Source: Carnegiea gigantea (Eukaryota; Streptophyta; Magnoliopsida; Caryophyllales; Cactaceae). Taken from it: a stretch of DNA of 64,000 nt. The notes under the pieces are model-generated. The model made no database searches. It worked only from the letters and a program-made list of their open reading frames with translations, and had not been told where the DNA came from. This document shows positions 26,637 through 41,600 of this stretch, in pieces; within the stretch, counting starts at the first letter, position 1, and each line of letters starts with the position of its first letter. A program made the position numbers and the translations under genes. The stretch covers positions 2,501 through 66,500 of the forward strand of contig JAKOGI010001576.1 of the NCBI GenBank assembly GCA_029747015.1. Direction: 5' to 3'.

Positions 26637-29600
26637 CTGCCATATAGAAGCAAATTGGTCAAAGTAGTAACTGGTCAAGAGGGCACATACAATCCTAAAG
26701 ACCCAGAACCAGCCCCCATGCAAGAATGGATGACCCAATTCACTTAAGAGGCTGAAATTGGGTTGCCTCAACCCAGGCAACCCAAATGCAGCCAACCTGA
26801 AATCTACTAAAACTAATATTGATTGCATGTACTTGACAATGTTATTGGATAAGCCAATAGCATTCCAAGATACAACCCTAATCCTGTCCAACCAAAATAT
26901 TACATCAACCAGGTCTAATTAAATCTGAAACTACCCTTACAAACCCAACCAGAACAACCAATTTGCAAGGTAAATTTAGGAGGAATGCAGTTGCAGTTTT
27001 ATATATAGGTAAAAACCTTTCGATCTCATTAGTCAAGACCGGAAGAGGTGAGAAGAGATATGCAGGATCAACATTCCCTTGAATGCCAATTTCAGGACCC
27101 AACCGTGACCTTCCATCAGCCATATCTACTGTCCAGTCAAGTCCAATCACATCAACTCCAGTTCCTTTCATTCTTTCCAAAAGGCCACCATTTCCATTAA
27201 TATAAAGAACAAGAGGTGTACCAGGGCATTTTTCTCTCACTACGTCAACTATCTGTGTATCAAGTATAGTAGACATAAAAAAAAGAGAAAACTGCATCAG
27301 AAGCTAAAAGGTTACTGTTATATGCAAAATCAAGAAGAAAAGGGAGAGACAAATGAAGAAAAAACATTATGTAATCAAGGAAAGCTAACTTACCTGCTTA
27401 ATATAACGCTTAGACCAGCGTTCCCACATATCAGGTGGAAGTTGCCCACCCCATGAGTCAAATATTTGAATACAATGCGCTCCAGATTTGACTTGGAAAA
27501 TAATATATTCACTAATTGCCTCTGTCAAATGCGACAGAAGTGCCTCAAGCACAAGAGGTAGTGTATGGCACATTCTCTTTATTACTGTGTATGTACGAGT
27601 AGTACCTCCTTCCACTATGTATGTAGCAATAGTCCAAGGTGCACCCACAAAACCCAGTATCGCAGCCTTATGACCAACCTAAAGGAGAGGGAGTGAATTT
27701 TAGAGATAACTGGAACTAATAGAACATGTGGCGTTCAGGCAGGCATTACATGGAAACCAAAAGTCACCTCATGGCGCAAAATTTTAAGGGATTCACTGAC
27801 AAACTTAAGTTTCTCCAAGTCAATTTTATGTAATGTTCTCAAGGCATCTTCATCTCGTATAGGGGAATGTATAACAGGACCTCTGACTTCTTCTATGTCA
27901 AAGGGGACACCAAGTGCAGGCAAAGGGGTTAGTATGTCAGAAAAAATTATAACTCCATCAGGCTGAAATGCTTCCCAAGGCTGTAAAGAAATCTCCACAA
28001 TGAGATCAGTTGTCTCCGACCTCTCTCTAAAGGATGGGTGTTTCTCCGCAAGCTTTCTGTAAACAGCCATATACCTTCCTGCCTGGCGCATCATCCATGC
28101 TGGAGGTCGACTAACGTTATCACCTCTTGCAGCCTTAACCAAAAGTGGATCTGAATTTGGTAGAAAACATGAGGAATAATAACAGTGAAACATAGCACTC
28201 ATAGGAAGCAGGGAATGAAAAACAAAAAACCCGAACTTTGCACAATCATTAAAATCCTCGTAAAAACCAGTACTAGCTATTAGCTAACGATGATCATTCA
28301 ATAGAAGTCATGATGCATATGGAAATGAGCAGAAGATGAACATATACTTTCTGGTCATCAGTCAACTCCGCAAACTCACCATTGCAGATGGGAATTAAAC
28401 CGAGGCCATAAAACAGATCCTTACCCTTCAAAGACAGTTGATTCCTACCAAAACATATTGCAAGCCAAGACCCCGATTAGGCAAGTATTAAGCGGTAAAT
28501 GATATATTGATGAATTCATCAAGACTTATTTTGGGAAGAAGTATAAGAATAATAATTAAGACATTTGATTATAGTAATAGTTTATTATGGTTTCCTATTT
28601 TTGTCAGGATTAGCATCATGGTGTCCAAGTCTTATTAGGAATATTACGCTTTCCTATTTCTATTAGGAGTTGTATTAGCTCGTATTAGGAAGGTTATACA
28701 CCTATAAATAAGGGGTCTATGTACCTTTGTTAATCATCTATCACACACTATAGAACATTGAATCAATATTGATTTGAGCGCAGAGATGCCAATCCCTTTC
28801 TTCCCTCATTCTCTCTAAATTTCTCCCTTCTTCCTTTTTTTTTTTTTTTGGCTCTACCCAATCTCTATCGACTTGATATCCAAGCAAGTTCTCAATTCTA
28901 AGCCAACCCACATGCCAAATTCCACTACGAGCCAAGCCAAAGGTTGAGACAGTTGGGGGGGGGGGGGAACCCACCACCACCAGAATTTGCTATTTCAAAC
29001 GTTCAAACGTGCAACCTACTTGCTTTACACATCTTAGTTTAAAAAAGCGAGCAAGAGGCGCGCATAGGCGCACTGAGGCGTGAGGCGACCACAGTGGGTG
29101 AGGCAAGGCGAATCCTTTAAGCGCGGTGAGGCGTGCGCCTCAGTTCGAGGCCCGAGGCGACCGAAGCGAGGGCTTTATTGATCTTAATTGAGAAGTGAAG
29201 CTATAGGACAAAGAGGAGAACTTTTGACCATTACAATCATAAACTTTGTTAAAATTAACACTTATCATATTCTCATATTGCGATTTTGAGCATAATCCCT
29301 CATGCAATTGACAAACTCTAAGATTAAAAAAACCTAATTTTTGAACTATTAGGTATGGATACCTAATGGTGACAAAGGGGTCGAATGTCCATCTTCATAT
29401 TGTTCCAGTGCTCAATCTTCACTAGAATAAGTGTAGTGGACTCCAGTTACCACCTTTCTTCTTCCAAGGTGGGGGGTCGCTAGAAGCCTAGATGGGAAGG
29501 GGCTAGATTAGAATTTGTGCATATTATTTCCTTTTTCATTCATATGTTTATATTTTTATTTAGTAAAGATTTACTATAGTCTTTATTTGTTATATTGTGT

Positions 29601-32600
29601 AAAATTCTTTTATTTAGGAAAGAATCAACCATATTTTTTATTTTATTATATCTTTTTGAATTAAAGAAACCATTTTTTCTTTCCTCATAGTTTTGACTTC
29701 TTTCTTTCCTTTAAAAACTTATAGCAAGAATGTTTGTTACTTCTTAGCATTTTGATTTGTATTTAAATAATATAATTTGCTTTTTATCGTATTTTAAATT
29801 ATTTATGAACGTTTTTAACATTGCAATGGTTTATATTGACATCTAATTCCATATTGATACAATCATATAACACATTTAGGAAAAATCTATCTGCTGAGTA
29901 CATTTTAGGCATTTCTGTGTAAAAGTGCGCCTCGCATCCATGATGTGTGCGCCTTCGCCTCGAGGCTCACGCCTCGCACCTCGGAACTCTTTGCGCCTCA
30001 GTGCACCTCTCGCCTTTTTAAACTAAGTTACACATCCATCGGCATCAACCCGCCATACCCTACTTGCTGGAATTGTTGCCGTGTTTAGGGTGCGCTGCCT
30101 CTGCTCACTGGTCGCTGATGCTGCTGAGTGTTTCACGAAGAAGCCTGCTGAAGTTTTGTTTGCTGCCTACTCCTACCTTGAGGCCCAAATCAAAGGGACA
30201 TCTATAGTATCTTGCTGAACAGGTTAGGCCAGCTTTGGTATTTGTTAAATCTCTTCCTTGATTTTAGGACTTTAGATTATTAATAGGTTGTCAATTATTT
30301 GCTTGGAGCTTAAATTATTTTCTATTTTCAAAAAAACAAAAAATCAGAATGATTAGGATAGAAGCATAATTTCCTTAATTAACTTGCGTCCTATGAGTGA
30401 TTTGGATGTAGTTTATTCTCTGAGTTGCTTGTGTGTTTTGTGTTAATTTATTAGTGCCCAGACACACAAAAAAACAAAAAAGAAAAAATACATTTTCTTG
30501 CATGCTAGTTACAAGGGTCATGGGCATTAGAACAAAGAATTCATGGAATCGATAATAGAATTGATAATCTTGACCAATAATTGGAAGTTTTACAAAAGAG
30601 CACTAATGATGATATTTTAAAATTGGCTAAAAAAATGGAATTCTAGGCGGGATGAACTTAGAGAGTCACTTCAAAAGGGTAGCAAGGAAAACCAACGCTG
30701 TATTCGTGGAGTGGAGCATCAAGTTGAAGGTCTCCAAAGTACCATCATGGGTTTCCATAACTCTTTAGGAGGTATTCGTGAAAGTGTTATAAAATTGGAA
30801 TAGAAACTAGAATCTCAATTGTCTCAATGTGTGCATAATATGGCTAGTTCTGGTAATCTCGAGACTGGATGACCCAAACGTTTTGACGTAGTTATTCATT
30901 TGAAAAACTCTACCTTTAGGAAGTCCAATAGGACTCATGTTCCGAGGAGCACGGAACCTGAAGGCATTGGTCACATTCCTAATGGTTCTAGAAATGATGA
31001 ATACTACCATGACAAATCTGATGGACCGCAACCTTACCACCATAAAGGTAGGTACCAAGATCGACATTATAGGCACCATTCACCTAGAAGAAACCAAGGC
31101 TATCCTAGGAACCAAATAGATGACGATCATTATGATGTCACAAGAAAAGTCAAGGTTGATGTACCTGACTTTGATGGTAGCCAAGATCCCATGCTTTTGT
31201 TGATTGGCTAGACCGCCTAGAGGACTACCTTGAATTTTACGGAATGAATGACATCCATAGAGTTCGTTTTGCCAAAATGAAACTTATTAGGTTGCTAAGA
31301 AATATTGGCAGAGTGTTCAAAGGGATATAGATCACCTAAGTGAGCCTCCCATAACTTTGCCGGATGAAATGAAACAAAAATTGAAAGAAAAGTATTTGCC
31401 TTCATTCCATAAAAGACAAATGATGGATAATTGGTTGAACCTGAAACAATTGAATACTAACATGTCGAATTATTATGCCCAATTTGAGGAAATGAAACTC
31501 AGATGCGCTGTTTGAGAAGCAGAATGGGTAATCATGACTAAGTTCATTAATGGACTTAGAGATGACCTTAAGGGAGAGGTAAGCCTACACCATCCTGAGT
31601 CTTTAATGGAGGCTTACCAAAAGGCCCTAGAAATAGAGAAGTACAAAAGGGCTTCCTATTCTCGTAGGTGGGTTTCCCATGCCGGGGAGTCTAAGCCCTC
31701 CAAGTCTGTCACCTTTCAAAAAGCCTCTTACCCTAAAGAGTAATCAAAAATAGTCAATTTGTTAAGAACAATGTCTAGCTTAGCCAACCAGTGAGCTCAG
31801 CTAAGAGTAGTTCCCTCATCTCGCCCCCTCTCCTCCCTTCTCCATCATTATCTTCCATAGTGCCGCACAACTGTCATGAGCGAAGGCATCCAGCATCTTA
31901 CTCTTACTGTCCCAACCGCGCTCTTACTATAAGATTAGACACTCTTGAAGATGATGACCAGAAAGACGAGACTGTCTATCCTGCTGCAGGTGATACTGTT
32001 ACCGAGAGTAAGCATGACGATTATGAGAGAGAGAGCTATCTTACTGTCATGAGATGTTTTCTTTCTTTTACTGATTGTGACTCTTGGAAACATACTGGGA
32101 GACTAAAATGCTATGTGGGGGTAAAATTCTTTGTTTAGTCATTAGTAACGGTAGCTCCATGAACGTGATTTGTAAGTGTGGCGTGAAACTTCTCAACCTT
32201 AAGACGATACCCTATTCCATCTCTAATAGGATTGCTTGGGTTGATAAGACATCTTTGATAATTTCTGAGAAGTGTGAAGTCTCTCTCTAATTGGGTGCGT
32301 ATTCTAAAAAGATTTTGTGTAATGTATTACCTATGGATGTTGCCCACATTTTGTTAGGTCGTCCCTGACTATATGAAAAAAATGCCACCAATTTTGGAAA
32401 TGATAATACATATGTGTTCATTCATAATGGAAAGAGGATTAAGTTAGCTCTCCTCGACCCTTAAAATATAACAATCCCAAAGGAACTAACCCTAAATGCC
32501 TCAGCCTAAGAAACAAATTAAGAAGTTACATTTTTTATCTGGATATGAATGTGAAATAGAAGGAAAACAATCTAGCATGTTGCTAACATTAGTGGCCAAC

Positions 32601-35600
32601 GCACCACCTGTATTTCCCTATGCTACTACATGTGAGATGTCCCTTGATATTAATGAACTTCTTTTAATGAATTTAAGGATGTATCTCCTTACGATCTTCC
32701 TACTAAACTACCACCTTTAAGGGATGACCTTGTCCCAGGATCACCCTTACCTAACTTACCTCACTATAGAATGAACCCTGGTGAACGTGAAGAGCTTAAT
32801 AGACAAATTGAGGGGCTTCTGCAAAAGGGTTTCATTAAGCATAGTCTTAGTCCCTATGCTATTTCGGCCTTCTTGACCCTTAAGAAAGGTGGCTCTTGGA
32901 GGACGTGTATTGTCAGTAGAGCCACTAATAAAATTCTTATGAAATATAGGTTTCCTATACCTAGACTTGATGATATGTTAGACTAAATGTTAGGATCTAA
33001 GTGGTTCTCTAAAATTGACCTGAGGATAGGATACCATCAATTAAGGATTAGACCTGGGGATGAGGGGAAAACTTCCTTTAAGACTCCTAGTAGACTATAG
33101 TTATACCCTTTGGGTTAACCAACGCAAGCTCCTATTACTTTTATGAGAGCCATGACTCATTTTCTTCACCCTTTCCTTGGGAAGTTTTTGATAGTGTACT
33201 TTGATGACATTCTAATATACAGCCCTTCTAGGGAAGTAACACCTGAAACACTTGTGGTTAGTCCTTAGGTCCTTCAAGTAGAGAAGCTATACATTAGTTT
33301 GGCTAAGTGTTTTTTCTTGCAATCTGAGGTTGTTTTCCTTGGGTTTGTCGAGTTAGCGAAAGGAATTTATGCCGATTCCGAAAAGGATAAAGCTATAGTA
33401 GAGTGACCCAAACCTAAAACCATTTCTGATGTGAGAAGCTTCAATGGGTTAGCCACTTTCTATAGGCGCTTTATCAAAAATTTTAGTTCCATTATGGCTG
33501 CTATCACTGACTGATTGAGAAAAGGTGCATTTACACGGTAAACCTGCAAAAGAAGCTATTTAACCTAATTAAAAAGAAAATGACGGAGACCCCGATCTTA
33601 CGCCATTCTGATTTTTTTAAAGTGTTCAAAGTTGCTTGTGATGCTTCAGGGGTCGGGATAGGAGGTGTTTTGAGTCAAGGACATCCAATAGCTTACTCTA
33701 GCGAGGAACTTAATGATTTTAGGAGAGATAAGTATACCACCTATGAGAAAGAGTTTTATCCATTAGTGATTGGTCTTTAACATTAGCTATACTATCTTCT
33801 TCCTAAGGAGTTCATTCTTTAGAGTGATCATGATGCATTGAAATTCATTAATGACCAAAGAAAACTTAGAGAGAAACACGGTAAGTGGGTTGAGTTCCTT
33901 CAGGATTATTCCTTCGTGCTTAAACATCATTCAGGTGCTGCAAATATTGTTGCTAATACTTTGAGTAGAGTAGGACTTCAATCCCATAGATGGACTACAT
34001 CAGTTGTTAGATTTGAAAAACTGAAAGGCCAATACACCTCGTGCCTGGACTTTGCTAAAACTTATGATGAGGTTTTGCATGGTAACCATCATGACTTTTT
34101 TGATTATATGATTGTAAATGGCTATGTGTTTTATGGATAACACCTCCCTTTGTGATTTTCTAATATGGGAATTGCATGATGGAGGTCTTTATAGTCATTT
34201 GGCCGAGGTGAGACCACCACTCTTATAGCTTACCCTTTTTTTGGCCCTGCTTACGCAAGGATGTGGCCCGAGTTGTCTCAGTGTCAGCGACACTTGCCAG
34301 CTTGCAAAAGCTAGGAAGCAAGACACTGGCTTGTATACTTCTTTACCTATTCCACACATTCCCTAAAAAGACCTTAGTATGGATTTTGTCTTAAGTATTC
34401 CCCGAACTGCTAGAGGTCATGATTGCATTCTCGTTGTTGTGGATAGGTTTTCTAGATGGCACATTTCATCCCTTATAGCAAAACTGGTGATGCATCCCAT
34501 GTTACAAGGATCTTCTTTAAGGAAATTGTTCGTTTGCATGGTTTGCCATCATCTATTATGTCTAATAGGGATGTTAAATTTGTGACTCATTTTTGGAGGA
34601 CATTCTGGAAACTGTTTGGAAATCACTTAAAATTTTATGCTGCTTTCCACCATCAAACTGATGGACAAACCGACGTTGTTAATCGAAACCTAGGTAACTT
34701 TCTTAGATGTCTGGTTGGTGAGAAACCTAATACTTGGGATTTGGTTTTACCTACAGCTGAATTTGCTTATTACAATGCTATGAAAAAGTCCACCGAAGTT
34801 GTGCATGATGTTGTTCCTCGTCTTCCTATTGATTTAGTGCCATTAACTATTGATTCTCAACCTGCTAAATTTGCTGAAACTTTTGCTAAACATATTCATG
34901 ATGTGCATGACGATGTTCAACAAAAAATTGAACAGAGTAATGAAAACAATAAACTTGCTGCCAATGTGCATCGTAAAAAGCAAGAGTTCACTGAAAGATG
35001 ATTATGTGATGGTCCAAATTCATCCTGAAAAATTCCCAAAACATTCTTTTAAACAGCTCTTCCCTCGAGCCTATGGACCTTATCGCATTTTGAAACATCT
35101 TGGCTCCAATGCATATTTAATTGACTTACCCACTTATTTATATATTAGTCATATCTTCAACGTTGAGGATTTGACACTTTACCAAGGTACTTTCATGCCT
35201 CCGACATTTTCTGTGAGTGTTACAAGTGGTTCCACGACTTCTTCAGTTTCGCTACCTAAGCTTCCCCCTGCTCCACCATCATCGGTCGATGATGTTGAAA
35301 CTATACTAGAAGATGAGATTGTTAGTATTGGTATTGGAGGTTTTCAACGATTCTTGATCCGTTGGCAAGGCCATCACAAATCCGATAATTCTTGGGTTCA
35401 TGAAGAGGATATACATCACATCGCTCTTGATTTACTGGACGAGTATATTCACGCCAGCTCTTCGGGGGCGAGTTTTTCCAAGCCTTAGAGAGATTATGGA
35501 TTCATCAAGACTTATTTTAGGAAGTAGTATAAGAATAATAATTAAGATATTTGATTATAGTTACCGTTTATTATGTTTTCCATTTCTATTAGGATTAGCA

Positions 35601-38600
35601 TTATGGTGTCCAAGTCTTATTAGGAATATTACACTTTCCTATTTCCATTAGGAGTCGTATTAGTTCATATTATGAAGGTTATTCACCAATAAATAAGGGG
35701 TCTATGTACCTTTATTAATCATCTATCATACACTATTGAGTATTGAATAAATATTGGTTTGAGCACAGAGATGCCACTCCCTTTCTTGCTTCATTTCCTC
35801 TAAATTTCTCCCTTCTTCCCTTTTTTCTCTACCCAATCTCTATCATATTGCCATACCTATAAATTGTAAAGAAGCTTCCACAAGATTCTAGATTTACAAC
35901 ATCAACTGACCAGTACTCGGTGACGGTTTACCAAGGGATCCGTCAAAACATAGATAATTATTTAACGAGTAAGAACCATTTATATCTTCCTTGATCAGGG
36001 ATCACAGGCACAATATGAATTCATGGCCTCTATGGCAATTTCACCACACAGTCCATTAGATCCTTGATGTCACAAGATGATCATAATGACGGGATCCTCA
36101 TAGTTACATGGTAACACTAGATCTTAAGACCAATTCTTGTTGATAGACATCAATTCTGAACACTGTCACGCCAGTTAAATTAAGCCTCAAGAACTCTTAG
36201 AAGCCTATTTGAAGAGGCTTCCATCCTCAATACCAGGCTGCTGCCAGGAGCCAACAAATCAAGATGCTCACTACTCAGGCAGACCAAATGTAGACTGGAT
36301 TCAATGCATGATTAGTGTTCCATGAACACCAATAGTCAAGGCCCTATGCCAAATCACATCAATCAAAGAAAAAATTTCAGCCAGAAAATCAAAGAGATAC
36401 AGGACGTAAAGCTACTACGCTACTCAAGAAAATGCCCCCACACACATGCAAACAATACACCAATGGAGAAAACTGACTGCCAAAACAAGACATCCAATGA
36501 CTGATAGCTATGCTACCTCAATCTACGATCCGTGTGCCTGTAATAGTCCATTTGACCTTGAGGTTACCAACTGATATTGTAATTACTATAAGAATTTCAG
36601 GACTCGTCAGAACTCATTCCTTTTCAGTGCACCAAGGAATGAGTGCATAATTCAGGTCTGCAACTTTGACTATATTTAACTGCTTGTATTATGACTAAGT
36701 TCTTAATCTCCATACTTAACCAAGCAAAAAATAGGATCAAAGAAACTACATCAGAACTGCACAAGACCTACACAGTAGATACCAGATCAAAAGGCTTAGA
36801 ACATTCCAGTTCCCATTTAGGGTCTGGTTCCCCCGACAAGTTGAGGCAATACATCTAACTGGCTCTAGATCCAGTTCCAAATTTCAAATACAAGTCAATA
36901 TGCTTAGTCCCAACAGTAAAGCTCATACCTGTGAGCTGTTCCGGAGAACTATGAATACTAAAAAGCAATGCTAGTTGAAAGCCAAAAATCAATTTAGGCT
37001 GGACAGATCCACATAAAATGATGAACAAGGACAGATTCACATAAAATGATGAACAATATCTGTTCAGCCATTCATGATACTTTATTCAGTTAGGAAATCT
37101 TCTCCATGTAATGTGACAAATAATACACTTTACATGAGAAAAGGAATGTATGGAAGCAGACATCATATTCCACAAAATTATGATGTGTTCCCAGATTTGC
37201 ATCATAGGTTCTACAATGAAAATCACAAAGACATCACCACTTCCACAAAGATTTAACTTCCTCTGCAACTTCTGTGTATCCAAAGGTAAGTTCATCATTG
37301 CTGCAGTGACTCATTTCATTGCCTTCAATGCTTAGCCACTGATGGAAATAGCCCCATATCCAACTCAGCTCAGCCATCCACACCTGTATCCATCCAAGAA
37401 ATGGTACAAGTCCTATGTCAAGGACAAAGTCAAGCTAAATGCATGAGCTTTTGTCTTAAGCCTGCATTCTGTCACCTCATTTGCTGAAGCCTTGGTGCTT
37501 ATTTTGGGAGGTAACTGGTCTCATTTCCCAGCGCATACTATGGCTTTTAGACAACATAAATTGCTCTAATACTTTTGAACAGCCAAGAAGCCAATGCAGC
37601 TCAAACAGTCAGCTTATTCCAGATTCCAGCCCAGCAGAGTCAGTTCTGGGAGTTATTTTATAACTCAATTTACAGCAACATTTTGACAAGTTTTAAGGGC
37701 ATGAAAATCTGTGCTAAAAATGTTAATCTTACCTGACCCTAAAGTTGCATACTAATGCCCTCAAGGACCAGCTTTTATCTAGCACAAGTTTTGAGGGAAA
37801 TTCCTTTTGTCTAAGAGGAAACTAGCTGCAGCCCACTTGCAAGTTGGCTGGGCAAAAATCCAGATTTCAATCTCCAAGTTCCATTACTTAATCATTATTA
37901 GTTGAGTCTAGATGTTGTCTTAGCTTGACACCTCATTAGTTTAGATTAACAAGCAAGGGGTCAAAGCTGAAAGCTCTTCTAGTACTTTTGCCAATTATGT
38001 ACTTTTCTGTGTTTCTTAGCATTTCTGTATTCTGTTTTAACCTAAGCTTGTGTATTTGGCTAGCTGTTCAGAGAGAGGAATAAGGAGTGTCTTAAAGCTA
38101 AAAAGTCAGGTTGTAAAAATTGAGTTATTGAATATATGAAAGTTGAGCTTGCCTCCTCTTTCAAACCTCTCTAGTTCATCTGTTTCTCTGGCTAGAAAGG
38201 ATGGTGATCTAGCTTATTCTTAGTGCATACTTTGGTGGTGTGTCTTATCCAAAGAGTAGCTAAGGGCCCTGTCCTTGAGTTCATGGTGAATCTTATCCAA
38301 TCCAAGTTCAGTTTATCCTTTGTTTGATTGTTCCGCGTTTGCTGTCTTCAATCTTGATGCAAGTGTAGCTTGGATTGCTTGAATTGCCAGTCACTCTCTT
38401 CAACTAGTCAAGAAATTATGACATATTTGGCATCAGAGCTAGGGCCCTCCTTGGCCTACCTTAGCCTCAGACACAACCTTGACCTAAACACATTAGTCCA
38501 CAATGAACCAACCTATCTCTCTTGACAAGATAAGTGGCAGCATGAGCTTAGAAGAGAAATTTGAGGCATAGATGAAGAATTAGGAGTACTTACAGAAACA

Positions 38601-41600
38601 GAATGAGTACTCGAGGAAGCAATTGGGGACTCTCTCAAGAACAAGAGAAGAGTTGCACATTCTCAATCAGGCAGCTAACCTAAGGCTTCTAAGGATGACA
38701 GATAGCCTAGGCAACCATTTTGGCAGCTCAAGTGAGGATGAGTCAGAACCAAGAACCAAGAAAAGCAGAAGGCATCATCATCAAGCGACATCAAAGTTGA
38801 GGTGCCAGAGAGTTTTGAGGAGGGTTAGATCCAGAAAAGCAAGGCTTCACACAGTTGAAAAGGGTCTTTGATTACAAAGACATACCAGAAGACAAGAAGG
38901 TAAAGTTGCCTTAAAACTCTACCAATATGCTTCCTTATGTGGACTAATTTGTGTTCCAAAAGAGCCAACAAAAGAAAGGGGAAAATTAGAACTTGGGCCA
39001 AAATGAAACCTAAACTCAAAGATAGATTTCCACACCTTTTATTCCTTCAAGATAATTGCACTCAACTTCACAACCTTGCCCAAGGCTCAATGTCAGTTGA
39101 GGAACACACCAGGGGGTTTGAAAAACTTTTCATTAAGTGTGACTTACAAGAGCTAAACTATCATGAGATAACTTAGTGGCCTTGACCCCAGGTACTCCAA
39201 TGTTGTTGAGCTGTAACAATACACCACCTTTTGAGGATGTATGTGCCCTAGCTCATAGAGTTTAGTAGCAAAAGAAAGCCAAGCTAGTCATCTATAAACT
39301 ACCTTTCAACAAGGGAAGCTCTTAGTTTACTCCCAAACCTACGAACTCCACTTCACATATCATCCCAAGAACTCCAGTCCTTCAAAACCTATGTTTCATT
39401 TCACCCTACTATACCCATGTCTGACCCTTGATACTCAGAGAAGGGTATGACACTTGACACTTCAAATTACAATGAAAATCTGCAAATTTTCTTTAAAGTA
39501 GCCGAGTCCGACACTTAGACACGTATTTGTATTGGACATCCATACCCGAGTCCGAATAACATAGCTCAAAACAAACCACCTCTTGGAACAAACTCCAACA
39601 GAAGATGCCACAAACATTAGGGATTAGGGCACATAGCCTCTGAATGTCCTAACATGAGGGTGATCATACGTTAGTAGACTATCACACAGTCTAAGGAGAG
39701 GAAATGGAGGGACACAGGGAAGCATGTTTCGTAAAGGACTCTCACCGGTAAAAAAGTTGAACAAAGGATCAAAGGAAAAATATCTTTCATAGCAGGTCTA
39801 CCATACAACGAAAAGTTTTGCTCCTTGATCCTTGATGGTGAGAATTGTTCCGGTATGGCATCTACAAGCTTGGTTGAGAAGCCCAACGAAAAGCTTAGCT
39901 TTAGTCCATCCTCACCCCTACAACATGCAAGAGCTAAATTAAGGTAAGGGTTTCTAAGTTAACTATAGATGCTTAGTTTCCTTTTCAATTTGTCAAGAAG
40001 TACTTTGATGAGGATTGGTATGATACAATACCAATGGATGTTTTTCATGTGTTGTTGGCGAGACCGTGGTTATTTGACAAAAAGGTCATGCCTGATAGGA
40101 ACCTAAATACCTACTCCTTGAACAAGGATGGTAACAACATCACTCGAGCCCCCCTAGCACCGCATCCACTGTCCAAACACAAGCTCCAAAAGAACCATGA
40201 CCAGACTAACCTATTGCTTACTCTAAGGGAAGTTGACCTTAAGGCCTATGGGAGTAGATTCTCTACTTCCAACTTGAGCCTAAAGCAAGCCCTCCTCTCC
40301 ATCCCCTAGTATTAGCATGTTTTTCTAGAAGAGATATGTGATTGCCATGAAAAATTGACCTACTAGCTCAAGGTTTTGATTAGTGTTTTATAGCAAGGGT
40401 GATTGTGAAAAATTGACCTACTAGCTTGGGGTTTTGTTAGTGTTTTATGGTTCGGGTGATGAGTTTTGTATTGATTAACTATTCAGATTAGTTTATTGAA
40501 AGTAGATTAAGTTCGCCATGCATGATAATTGAATATGATAATCTCAGCGAGTTAACTTTTAGAACTTTCCGTGAATTATTATGCAAATGTGTGAAATCGA
40601 GAAGATTAAGTTCGCTATTGGATTAGTTTTTGACAAGAACAAGATTAAATATATTAATAAAGGGCGAATATACAGGGAAGGATGTTAATCTAGCATACAC
40701 AAAATTAATTACAACCCAAGAATAAGCTATCTACAAAATTAATAACTTCCAAAAAGGAGGAACAAAAAACTTCCTCTTCCCAAAAGTAAAGAGTCTTGAG
40801 CCACTTATCCTTTAACTTCTCTAAGGAGGTTTCCATCAATCCATCCCATCAAAAACTCTCTCTTTCTCTCCATCCACAATAACCAAAAGATAGCATAAGG
40901 AATGGCTTGGAAGACTTTATATTTGGCCCTTCTATCCCATACCCCCCCCCCCAAAAAAAAAAAAAAAACTTCACACATCGATAACCACGGACTCGCAGAA
41001 TTTGGCATCGCCCAATGTAGTCCCAAGCACATACAGGCTAAATCCCACAAGCATAAAAAATCTGATAAAAAGTCTGATAAAATATGGTCTGGAGTTTTTA
41101 GACGTTTTTTGCACCTAAAAAATCTGTTGACCAAGACCTTACCCCTCTTCTGTAAGTTATCAAAGGTTCAAATCTTGCCTCGACAAGCTTCCAATGCAAA
41201 AAGGGACACTTTCAAAGGAGCCCGAGACTTCTTGATAATATTACATTGGAAGTCACAATCTGATAATGATGAGGATGAATTGCCAAGAGAGGAATAAAGA
41301 TGAAAGAAATTAGATTTGACAGTGGATTTCCCGTGCCTCCACCTAACCATATCAATAGAGGAGGCCTTTGGAGAAGTCATATCAAGCATGGAGAAAAGAT
41401 GATAAACACTATCATCCCCCGAGAAGGTTAGACGAACAAAAACAGGGGACCAAATAACCGATGAAGGAGAGTGCTCCAAATAATAGAAAACACGTGCATC
41501 CCTATTAGCTGCAAGAACAAAGAGAGAAGGAAAATGATCTCTCAAGCAAACACCATCACACCATTTACTATGCCAAAAGAAGATGGAGGACCCATCGGCC

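Larger units (their letters stand above)
28510..35845 (+). mobile_element. Complete chromovirus (Ty3/gypsy) with both LTRs and TSD
   Basis: LTRs at 28510/28511-28870 and 35496/35497-35845 (about 350-360 bp) begin TG(A/G)ATTCATCAAGAC and end CTCTATC(G/A). The flanking 5-mer TATTG occurs at 28505-28509 and 35846-35850; with a canonical TG start one extra A sits between it and the 5' LTR. Internal order is gag, protease, RT, RNase H, integrase and chromodomain, all on the plus strand and antisense to UROD. All genes have stops, so it is non-autonomous. The LTRs differ by many substitutions, so the insertion is not recent. Confidence 0.88.

Noticed and set aside
26565..26891. Minus-strand 108-codon frame at the UROD 3' end
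   Set aside because: Mostly intron 4 plus exon 5 in the wrong frame; the splice sites and conserved exon 5 explain the region.
27735..28202. Reading UROD from Met codons at 28202 or nearby as the start
   Set aside because: Gives a non-conserved leader with no transit-peptide character and ignores a good acceptor at 28151 placed exactly where conservation begins.
28955..28967. 13-G run as a G-quadruplex
   Set aside because: A single homopolymer next to the chromovirus LTR, likely slippage; no regularly spaced G-tracts.
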